NCBI GenBank assembly: GCA_029938595.1
Contig: JAOZUP010000305.1
Location: forward strand, 1 to 5,157
Length of the DNA: 5,157 nt
Origin: Thermoanaerobaculales bacterium
GTDB lineage: Bacteria > Acidobacteriota > Thermoanaerobaculia > Thermoanaerobaculales > Sulfomarinibacteraceae
Direction of reading: 5' to 3'
Part shown: positions 1 through 5,157 of the stretch, piece after piece
Position numbering within the stretch: the stretch's first letter is position 1
Layout: each line of letters opens with the position of its first letter
Notes under the pieces: model-generated
Told to the model about the DNA's origin: nothing
What the model saw: only the letters and a program-made list of their open reading frames with translations
Databases searched by the model: none
Program-made: the position numbers and the translations under genes

Positions 1-12
1 AATCCTGGGAAG

Positions 13-2340
13 TTATTCCGTCTCTTCGTCATTGGACTCGGGGGAGTCGTCGACGACCCACGTCCCACCCGGGGAGAAGCTCGCGCGCACCTCGGCAAAC
101 TCGGAATTCAGCACCGGGAACGGCTCCCCCGAGCCGTCCATGGGCAGGGCCCAGATGTCCCAGGAGGTGTCGGTGTTCTGTGTATTGAAAAGCAGGAACC
201 TGCCGTCCGAGCTCCAGGAATTGGCATTCGCACCGCCCTCCATTTCGAGCAGAAGCTCCGCGGGCCCGACGCCGGAAGCATCCTTGCGATAGAGACCGCG
301 TTTCTCGTCACGGATGGATGAAAAGACGATCTGTGTACCGTCGGGCGACCACAACGGGTTCGAGTCCCTCGCCGGGTCGAAGGTGAACCGGGAGGCCACC
401 CGGCGATCGAGGTCGTGGATCCATAGATCGCGGTTGCCGCTTTCGTCGTCCGTGATTCCTGAGACGACCCTCGACCCGTCGGGAGAGAGGCAGGTGTTGC
501 GAAACTCGTTGCCCTCGGCGACGGCGCCAAGCTCACGACCCGCGCGGTCGTACCAGAGCAATCGGCGGCCCCCCGACTCACCGCTGCGGAAGACCAACGT
601 CCCGTCGGCCGCGGCCGAGAAGTCGGCGAGACCGACTGCGCTGCTGCCCACGTTGTCGGCGAGGGGCATGGGCTCGCCGGTGAGCTCTCCCTTCCCAGCA
701 TCGAACGGATGCGCGACCAGCATGCCGTCGAGGACGTAGATCAGATAACCGGGCTCGGCGTACTGAACTCTGGAGTCCGCATGGGTCAGGGCTGTGTTTT
801 CGGACGTGCCGATCTCGTGCAGCATGATCATGCCCTCCTCACCGGCAAGGTCGCCGATGAAGAGAAACCGCTTGCCGTCGGGCAGGAACTCCGGCCACCC
901 GAGCGACGGGGCCTCCTCGAAATCAGCTTGCGAGACCTCGGGCTTGGCGATGCCTCCCGCGGCCGTCACCCGCATTAGGGGCACATTGGCCTGACCGTCA
1001 AAGACGATCTCGCCGCGACTGCTCCAGCTTCCGTCGGCGCCATTGGCGTCGCAGATGGTCTGCGCGGGCCCACCGGCGACCGGGACCTTCTTCAGCTTGC
1101 CGCCGGCGAAGAAGGCGATGTAGCGGCTGTCAGGCGACCACATGGGACGGCCGTCGGCCACGGCGCCCTCGCTGCCGGCGAGCGGCCGCGCATCGAGGCT
1201 GTCGAGCGGCCGCAGCCAGATCTGGCCGTTGCCGTCGTTGTCGATGGCTTGGAAGGCAATCATCCGCCCATCAGGAGAGATTCTCGGCGAACCGACCTGC
1301 GCCAGCTTGGCTTCCGGCATGATCTGGAACCGCACCTGCCGGGGGGCTTCAGGCGACCGCAAAAAAAAGCCCACTGCGAAAACCACGGCCGTGGCCGCGG
1401 CAATGGCGCCTACAGCCCACGCCAGCCGCTCCCTCGATTTGCGGCGCGCCGCCACCGGCGCCGGCAGCCCGACGACTGAGCCGCCCTCGGCGATCCACTG
1501 AAGCTGCAGCTTGACGTCGTGCGCCGTCTGCCAGCGTTCCTCGGGGTCCTTTGCGAGACATGTCTGCATGACGCGATCAAAGGCCGGCGGGGTCATTGGT
1601 TGAACGGTCGATGCGGGCGCCGGTTGCTCGGTCATAATGGCGCTGATCAAGCTCGCCTGCGATCCGCCGGCAAACGCGCGCCGGCCGGTCACCATCTCGT
1701 ACAGCACCGCACCGAGCGAGAAGATGTCGGTGCGGGCATCAACCTCCTTGCCCTCGAGCTGTTCGGGAGCCATGTACTGGTACGTGCCGAGCACCGTGCC
1801 GGCCGTGGTCAGCGGTTTGCTTACTGTCGGCGACACCGTGAGATCGGCGTCGCCGCCGAGACCGCTGTCGGCCTTGGCGAGCCCGAAATCGAGGAGCTTG
1901 GCCCCCGACGCCGTGAGCATGATGTTGCCGGGTTTGATATCGCGGTGAACGATGCCCTGGCGATGGGCCTTTTCGAGGGCATCGGCGATCTCAACCCCGT
2001 ACCGCAGCGCATCCTCCAACGGCATCGGTCCCTGACTCAGTCGTTCGGCCAGGGTCTCGCCGTCGATGAACTCCATGACGAGATAATCCACGCCATCCTC
2101 GTGGCCGATGTCATACAGCGCACAAATGTTCGGGTGCGACAGACTGGAGACCGCCTTCGCCTCGCGTTCGAGGCGCTGGCGCAGCTCCGGAGACTGTGAG
2201 AGATGATCCGGCAAGACCTTGATCGCGACGGTGCGGTCGAGACGGGTATCGCGTGCCCGGTACACCTCACCCATGCCACCGGCGCCAATCTCCTCCTCGA
2301 TCTCGTAAGGCCCCAAACACGTTCCTTTGGCAATCGTCAT
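13..2340 (-). CDS. Transmembrane Ser/Thr protein kinase with C-terminally truncated TolB/PD40 beta-propeller
   Basis: Predicted to phosphorylate Ser/Thr on unknown proteins, with an extracytoplasmic propeller as likely sensor. The kinase domain (about 12-285) looks active: glycine loop GAGGMGEVY (19-27), Lys41 in VAIK, Glu60, HRDIKPGN (132-139), DFG (151-153), APE (191-193), DIFSLG (205-210) and Arg269. A basic stretch RRKSRER (299-305) precedes one membrane helix (306-327), which puts the kinase in the cytoplasm. From about 335 come PD40-type repeats, such as SPDGRMIAF, WSPDSRYIAF, WSPDGTQIVF and WSSDGRFLLF. The start is fixed: an in-frame TGA directly precedes the ATG, and AGGGGG lies 4 nt upstream. 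The protein ends in an acidic tail, SPESNDEETE, about 110 residues before the end of the paralogue at the right edge, so the last blades are missing (see the frameshift finding). Kinase identity is certain; the signal, the targets and the function of the shortened propeller are unknown. Confidence 0.95.
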   Translation of the reverse strand: MTIAKGTCLGPYEIEEEIGAGGMGEVYRARDTRLDRTVAIKVLPDHLSQSPELRQRLEREAKAVSSLSHPNICALYDIGHEDGVDYLVMEFIDGETLAERLSQGPMPLEDALRYGVEIADALEKAHRQGIVHRDIKPGNIMLTASGAKLLDFGLAKADSGLGGDADLTVSPTVSKPLTTAGTVLGTYQYMAPEQLEGKEVDARTDIFSLGAVLYEMVTGRRAFAGGSQASLISAIMTEQPAPASTVQPMTPPAFDRVMQTCLAKDPEERWQTAHDVKLQLQWIAEGGSVVGLPAPVAARRKSRERLAWAVGAIAAATAVVFAVGFFLRSPEAPRQVRFQIMPEAKLAQVGSPRISPDGRMIAFQAIDNDGNGQIWLRPLDSLDARPLAGSEGAVADGRPMWSPDSRYIAFFAGGKLKKVPVAGGPAQTICDANGADGSWSSRGEIVFDGQANVPLMRVTAAGGIAKPEVSQADFEEAPSLGWPEFLPDGKRFLFIGDLAGEEGMIMLHEIGTSENTALTHADSRVQYAEPGYLIYVLDGMLVAHPFDAGKGELTGEPMPLADNVGSSAVGLADFSAAADGTLVFRSGESGGRRLLWYDRAGRELGAVAEGNEFRNTCLSPDGSRVVSGITDDESGNRDLWIHDLDRRVASRFTFDPARDSNPLWSPDGTQIVFSSIRDEKRGLYRKDASGVGPAELLLEMEGGANANSWSSDGRFLLFNTQNTDTSWDIWALPMDGSGEPFPVLNSEFAEVRASFSPGGTWVVDDSPESNDEETE
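22..1083 (-). repeat. Diverged direct repeat, copy A (propeller part of the left kinase gene)
   Basis: This segment aligns with 4092-5156 in the same orientation, with a net difference of one codon, and encodes about 63% identical protein. The strongest DNA match is 1021-1080 with 5094-5153: 55 of 60 bases identical, including 24 identical bases at 1045-1068 and 5118-5141. It reflects gene duplication rather than a mobile element, since no terminal repeats or transposase are present. Confidence 0.85.
1333..1368 (-). other. Possible -1 frameshift (slippery) site with downstream stem
   Basis: On the kinase coding strand an eight-T run (1361-1368) encodes Phe325-Phe326 and part of Leu327, at the end of the membrane helix. 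It contains the heptamer T TTT TTG in the correct phase (1360-1366). Four bases later comes a possible 6-bp stem, CGCCTG (1355-1350) with CAGGTG (1338-1333), including one G-U pair and an 11-nt loop. A slip of -1 reads FFAVA and then TGA at 1351-1349, giving a membrane-anchored kinase without its propeller. The arrangement is seen directly; its use is inference, and the stem is weak enough to be chance. Confidence 0.25.
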
Positions 2341-2344
2341 TCAA

Positions 2345-2350
2345 CCCCCT
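2345..2350 (-). promoter_or_regulatory. Ribosome binding site of the kinase gene
   Basis: AGGGGG on the minus strand lies four bases before the ATG at 2340-2338. It matches AGGAGG at five of six positions. An in-frame TGA (2343-2341) sits directly before the ATG, so no upstream start is possible and this site supports the chosen one. Confidence 0.7.
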
Positions 2351-2373
2351 GTGTTTCATGAATCCTAACACAG
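2349..2373. repeat. Perfect 7-bp inverted repeat in the kinase leader
   Basis: CTGTGTT (2349-2355) and AACACAG (2367-2373) are exact inverted copies separated by 11 bases, with centres 18 bp apart. The spacer side contains the 8-bp palindrome TTCATGAA (2355-2362), which overlaps the left arm by one base. The repeat begins where the kinase transcript is expected to start and ends inside its ribosome binding site. It could be an operator for a dimeric regulator or a 5' hairpin in the mRNA. The sequence alone does not decide between these. Confidence 0.45.
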
Positions 2374-2379
2374 TTGAGA

Positions 2380-2408
2380 TTGATATTCATTCCCTTCCGC
2401 AGATTCAA
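2380..2408 (-). promoter_or_regulatory. Sigma70-type promoter for the kinase gene
   Basis: Read on the minus strand, TTGAAT (2408-2403, -35) and TATCAA (2385-2380, -10) are separated by exactly 17 bases. Each hexamer matches the consensus at four of six positions, in a stretch clearly richer in A+T than its surroundings. Transcription would start near 2373 and give a leader of about 33 nt. The kinase therefore probably has its own promoter and does not depend on read-through from the paralogue, from which the opposed oxidase gene separates it. This is a prediction by eye. Confidence 0.5.
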
Positions 2409-2463
2409 CCACTGCGCCTCTGTTACGCTGCCCGCGTGTCACGACGGCCGCAACAGGCGAATT

Positions 2464-2469
2464 GGTGAG
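2464..2469 (+). promoter_or_regulatory. Weak, closely spaced Shine-Dalgarno candidate for the amine oxidase
   Basis: GGTGAG ends only two bases before the ATG at 2472, closer than usual for an efficient site. An alternative, AGGCGA (2455-2460), is 11 bases away and also weak. An in-frame TGA at 2466-2468 rules out a longer protein, and the next methionine lies inside the FAD-binding motif, so the ATG is still the best start. No good -35/-10 pair for this strand was found. The only hint is TGTTACGCT (2421-2429), a poor extended -10. Confidence 0.3.
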
Positions 2470-2471
2470 AT

Positions 2472-3749
2472 ATGGGGGCTAACGCCGATGTCCTCGTCAT
2501 CGGCGCCGGAATGGCGGGAGTGACCGCCGCGCGCGAGCTCGCGCGGGAAGGGTTCGGGGTGATCGTGGTCGAGGGCGGCGACCGCGTTGGCGGACGCCTT
2601 CGTACCATTCGCGACTTCGGCCCCCACCCCGTTGAGGCCGGCGCCGAGTTCATCCACGGCGACGGCGCCGCCACCTGGTCCGAGGTTCGCGCCGCAGGAT
2701 TGAGCACGCGCCCGTGCCCCCTGGTTCGCGACACCATGCTCTCGCTCGGCGGTTCGGCGCGATGGCTGCCGATCGCCCTCCTCCATCCCGGGAGCTGGCA
2801 TGCCGCCACCATCCTGCGATCGATCGCGAGCTTCAGCCCCCCGGATGTGTCGGCACGTGAGTTCCTTGACCGAAGGCGCGACCGCGGGCGGGCACGTCTC
2901 CTCTCCGAGATGACGCTGACTGCACACCTGCCGGGCAGCATTGACGAAATCGGCATGAGCGGCCTCGTCTCCGACGGCGTCCACCGCCTCGAGACCGGGC
3001 TCAACCATCGCGTCGTAGAGGGCTACGACCGGCTGCCCGGCTCTGTCGGTGGCGACCTCGACATTTGCTTTGGCTTTGTCGTCGAGACCGTGTGCTGGGA
3101 ACCGGACGGGGTCACTCTGCGGTCGACCGATGGTACTGAGCTTTCGGCACGCACCGCCATTTGCACTCTGCCGGTCGGTGTGCTCGAATCCGGTTCAGTG
3201 CGCTTTGATCCCGGTTTACCGGATGGCAAAACATCGGCTCTCCGCGATCTGCAGATGGGGCCGGTGCTCAAGATCCTGCTCCGATTCAGCGAACGGTTCT
3301 GGCCGCGCCGCCTCGCGATCCTCGCCTGCGGCGCCGGGCCGGTGGCCCTCTACTGGCCGGTCGCCTACGGCACTGACACCGACAACCCCACCCTCATCGC
3401 CTATGCCACCGGTCCGCGCGCGGCGGCACTCGCGGAGGCTGGCGAGGACGAGGCGGCGGCAACCGCGGTAGCCGACCTCGGACGGTTGTTTCCAAAGGTC
3501 GACGTACGGCATTCGCTCGTCGCCCACCGGCAGGTCGACTGGGGAGCCGATCCCCTCGCATGCGGTGGCTACAGCTTCGTACGAGTCGGCGGCGTTGGGG
3601 CGAGAGAGCGATTGGCGGCGGCCGATACCGGAGCGCTGCTGTGGGCGGGCTCGGCGACCGAATCCTCGCCCATCGCCGAGACCGTCGAGGCCGCCTACCT
3701 CAGCGGCCTGCGTGCAGCGCGCGAGGTGCGGGCGATGCTCGGAGCTTGA
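2472..3749 (+). CDS. FAD-dependent amine oxidase (monoamine/polyamine oxidase family)
   Basis: Predicted flavoenzyme oxidising a C-N bond of an amine, transferring electrons to FAD and then usually to oxygen; the substrate is unknown. At 425 residues it is near full length for the family. The N-terminus has the FAD Rossmann motif GAGMAG (11-16), Glu34 for the ribose, RVGGRL (38-43) and the polyamine-oxidase-like EAGAEFIHG (55-63). TLPVGVL (232-238) and GPVLKILLRF carry the family pattern; Lys267 aligns with the catalytic lysine of LSD1, MAO and plant PAO. The C-terminal FAD/active-site block is WAGSATESS...ETVEAAYLSG (391-412). Glu403, Thr404 and Ala407 replace the usual Gly, Tyr/Thr and Gly. 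No cysteine for covalent flavin is seen there, and there is no signal peptide, so it is probably cytosolic with non-covalent FAD. It is divergent from the kinase on its left and convergent with the propeller gene on its right. Other members of the superfamily (desaturases, protoporphyrinogen oxidase) fit less well. Confidence 0.9.
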   Translation: MGANADVLVIGAGMAGVTAARELAREGFGVIVVEGGDRVGGRLRTIRDFGPHPVEAGAEFIHGDGAATWSEVRAAGLSTRPCPLVRDTMLSLGGSARWLPIALLHPGSWHAATILRSIASFSPPDVSAREFLDRRRDRGRARLLSEMTLTAHLPGSIDEIGMSGLVSDGVHRLETGLNHRVVEGYDRLPGSVGGDLDICFGFVVETVCWEPDGVTLRSTDGTELSARTAICTLPVGVLESGSVRFDPGLPDGKTSALRDLQMGPVLKILLRFSERFWPRRLAILACGAGPVALYWPVAYGTDTDNPTLIAYATGPRAAALAEAGEDEAAATAVADLGRLFPKVDVRHSLVAHRQVDWGADPLACGGYSFVRVGGVGARERLAAADTGALLWAGSATESSPIAETVEAAYLSGLRAAREVRAMLGA

Positions 3750-3770
3750 ACGGCCCCGGGTTCAAGGCTC
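3742..3770. terminator. Hairpin spanning both convergent stop codons, possible bidirectional terminator
   Basis: GAGCTTGAAC (3742-3751) pairs with GTTCAA-G-GCTC (3760-3770): ten pairs with one bulged G and an eight-base loop, GGCCCCGG. The core CTTGAAC/GTTCAAG (3745-3751/3760-3766) is a perfect 7-bp repeat. The oxidase TGA (3747-3749) lies in the left arm and the propeller-gene TGA (3764-3762) in the right arm. No T-run follows on either strand, so it is not a textbook intrinsic terminator. Its place between convergent genes makes transcript ending or 3'-end protection plausible. Confidence 0.5.
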
Positions 3771-5157
3771 GAGCCCGGCGTCCCAGTTGAGGACCACCGA
3801 GATCGGCTGAATCGACTCGCCGACGATCGGTGAGAGAATCAGGAATCGTTCACTGTCGTCGGTCACCAGATAACGTCTGCGCGTCATCAACGGAAACAGC
3901 CCTGCGTCAAAGAGCGTCTCCGGCAGGCCCGCCTTGAAGGTGGCCCCAGTCGAGACCGGCACGGTGACCAGATTCTCGGTCGCGTCGAGGTAGAAGATCT
4001 CTCGTCCATCGGCGCTCCAATATGGCTCGGTGCCGCCGTTGGTCGATACCTGCCACTTGCCGCCGGGTCCCGGGAAACGGGAGACGTAGACCTCCATGTC
4101 GCCCGACTCGTTGGAGTTGTAGGCCATCCATCGCCCGTCCGGTGAAAAGCTTGTTCGGACCTCCGCGAACTCCGACTGCAGCACCGGGAAGGGCTCACCG
4201 GCGCCGTCCATCGGCAGCGCCCAGATGTCCCAGCTCGTGTCGGCACTGCGCACACCGTATGTCAGGACACCGCCGTCCCGGGTCCAGGCTCCGGCATAAA
4301 TATCCTCCTCCAGGGCGAGCAGCAGCTCCGCCTCGCCGGCGCCGGATGCATCCTTCCAATACAGGGCGTCGCTGCCCTCACCACGGCTGGAGCTGAAGAC
4401 GATGCGAGAGCCGTCCGGCGACCAGGCCGGGCTGAAGTCGTTACCCGCGTCGAAGGTGAAACGTGATGCGACCCCGCGCTCGAGGTCCTGGATCCACAGA
4501 TCGATATTGGAGCTGTCAGGGTCGATGACATCCACGACAACCCGCTGGCCGTCGGGCGATATCGAGGCGTTCATGTACTCCGCAAGCTCGCCGACCTGCC
4601 CGACCTCACGCCCGGTCCGATCTCGCCACAGGAGCCGCCGCGCGCCCGTCTGGCCACTGCGATACGCCAGCGTACCGTCATTCGAGGCCGAGAAATCAGC
4701 CAACCCGACTGCGTTCACTCCGATTTCGTCCGCCAGTGGTAAGGGGTTACCGGTCAAGACGCCGGCACCGGCATCGAACGGATGCGCCACCAGCATGCCG
4801 TTGAGGACGTACACCAGATACCCCGGCTCGACGTACTGGACCCGGGAGTCGGAGGTCGTGAGGAGGGTCTCCTCCCCCGAGTCGAGCGACCGGAGCATCA
4901 CCTTGTCTTCTTCCTCCGAGGTCTCGGCGAGGTAGATGAAATGCTCTCCGTCCGGGAGAAACTCGGGCCAGCCGAGCCCAATTACGCCCTCGAGATCGTC
5001 GAGGCTCACCTCCGGTTTGGCGATGCCACCCGCCGCGGCCACCCGCATCAACGGCGCGCTGGGTGCTCCGTCGTAGAGGATCTCTCCCCTCGTGCTCCAG
5101 CTGCCGTCGGCGCCAGCGGCGTCGCAGATGGTCTGCGCGGGTCCACCGGCGAGCGGC
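3762..5157 (-). CDS. TolB/PD40 beta-propeller C-terminal part of a second Ser/Thr kinase paralogue (5' partial)
   Basis: The frame is open to the right edge, giving 464 visible residues starting PLAGGPAQTICDAAGADG. The true start lies outside, so the TTG/ATG at 5046-5051 is internal: the paralogue has the same PLMRV at that point inside its propeller. PD40-type repeats are clear (FLPDGEHFIY, ISPDGQRVVV, WSPDGSRIVF, FSPDGRWMAY, WSADGREIFY). The end, RRRYLVTDDSERFLIL...ISVVLNWDAGLEP, is the usual C-terminus of these kinase-propeller proteins, so this end is complete. Over 354 residues it is about 63% identical, by hand alignment, to the propeller of the kinase at 13-2340. An N-terminal kinase and membrane helix are therefore expected beyond the window but not seen. 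The visible part should fold outside the cytoplasm. It is convergent with the amine oxidase, with 12 bp between the stops. Confidence 0.88.
   Translation of the reverse strand, partial: PLAGGPAQTICDAAGADGSWSTRGEILYDGAPSAPLMRVAAAGGIAKPEVSLDDLEGVIGLGWPEFLPDGEHFIYLAETSEEEDKVMLRSLDSGEETLLTTSDSRVQYVEPGYLVYVLNGMLVAHPFDAGAGVLTGNPLPLADEIGVNAVGLADFSASNDGTLAYRSGQTGARRLLWRDRTGREVGQVGELAEYMNASISPDGQRVVVDVIDPDSSNIDLWIQDLERGVASRFTFDAGNDFSPAWSPDGSRIVFSSSRGEGSDALYWKDASGAGEAELLLALEEDIYAGAWTRDGGVLTYGVRSADTSWDIWALPMDGAGEPFPVLQSEFAEVRTSFSPDGRWMAYNSNESGDMEVYVSRFPGPGGKWQVSTNGGTEPYWSADGREIFYLDATENLVTVPVSTGATFKAGLPETLFDAGLFPLMTRRRYLVTDDSERFLILSPIVGESIQPISVVLNWDAGLEP
4092..5156 (-). repeat. Diverged direct repeat, copy B (propeller part of the right gene)
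   Basis: Partner of the segment at 22-1083. The similarity still rises at the right edge, so the repeat very probably continues into the unseen upstream half of the gene. Copy B goes on for about 110 further codons (4091-3765) with no counterpart inside the window, because copy A is cut short at its stop codon. Confidence 0.85.

Noticed and set aside
1519..2199. 226-residue plus-strand open frame opposite the kinase domain
   Set aside because: It lies wholly antisense to clear kinase motifs, and its translation shows no recognisable domain. Long antisense frames are expected in GC-rich genes.
2358..2390. Inverted repeat ATGAAT (2358-2363) and ATTCAT (2385-2390)
   Set aside because: It is a six-base match in AT-rich DNA with a 21-base gap, and it overlaps the better 7-bp repeat. 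It is too weak to call.
2339..2410. Direct repeat ATTCAACC at 2339-2346 and 2403-2410
   Set aside because: Eight bases only; one copy is the kinase start region and the other its -35 box. There is no supporting third copy or symmetry, so it is probably chance.
2423..3008. Two overlapping minus-strand open frames (193 and 189 residues) opposite the oxidase
   Set aside because: They are antisense to conserved FAD-binding sequence, are rich in Arg, Pro and Ser, and have no recognisable domain. They are shadows of the oxidase gene.
5046..5051. TTG/ATG as start of the right-hand propeller gene
   Set aside because: The frame stays open to the window edge, and the upstream codons match the paralogue at most positions (PAQTICDA.GADGSWS), so this is an internal Leu-Met.
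13..5157. Possible mobile element or composite transposon, since paralogous repeats flank a cargo gene
   Set aside because: The repeats are diverged coding sequence. No transposase, terminal inverted repeats or target-site duplications are visible.

Overview
The window is GC-rich DNA (roughly two thirds G+C by eye) from a bacterium. The best guess is Acidobacteriota or a related soil or sediment phylum. The reason is the type of gene that fills most of it: a PASTA-less Ser/Thr kinase opening with a variant of 'GPYEI..xIGAGGMGEVYRARDTRL', then one membrane helix and a TolB-like PD40 beta-propeller. Such genes occur in large paralogous sets in that phylum. This assignment rests on family knowledge and no marker gene is present.

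Layout. (1) Positions 13-2340, minus strand: a transmembrane Ser/Thr kinase of 775 residues. Its propeller stops about 110 residues earlier than that of its neighbour paralogue, apparently because of a small frameshifting deletion. (2) Positions 2341-2471: a 131-bp AT-richer divergent intergenic region. It holds a good sigma70-type promoter for the kinase, a perfect 7-bp inverted repeat just where that transcript should begin, and the kinase ribosome binding site. No convincing promoter for the plus-strand gene was found. (3) Positions 2472-3749, plus strand: a 425-residue FAD-dependent amine oxidase of the MAO/polyamine oxidase fold. (4) Positions 3742-3770: a hairpin that contains both convergent stop codons. 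(5) Positions 3762 to the right edge, minus strand: the C-terminal 464 residues of a second kinase/propeller paralogue. Its start, and presumably its kinase domain, lie beyond the window.

The two propeller genes are tandem paralogues on the same strand, about 63% identical over 354 residues by hand alignment. The amine oxidase lies between them in the opposite direction. The kinases probably signal from an extracytoplasmic propeller to a cytoplasmic kinase. The oxidase has no export signal and is probably cytosolic. Nothing in the sequence proves that it is a partner of the kinases.

I see no RNA gene, CRISPR array, insertion sequence or phage gene, and no clearly new defence or mobile system. 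The points worth following are local: the truncated propeller, a possible programmed-frameshift site between membrane helix and propeller, the leader inverted repeat, the stop-codon hairpin, and unusual residues at the oxidase active site.
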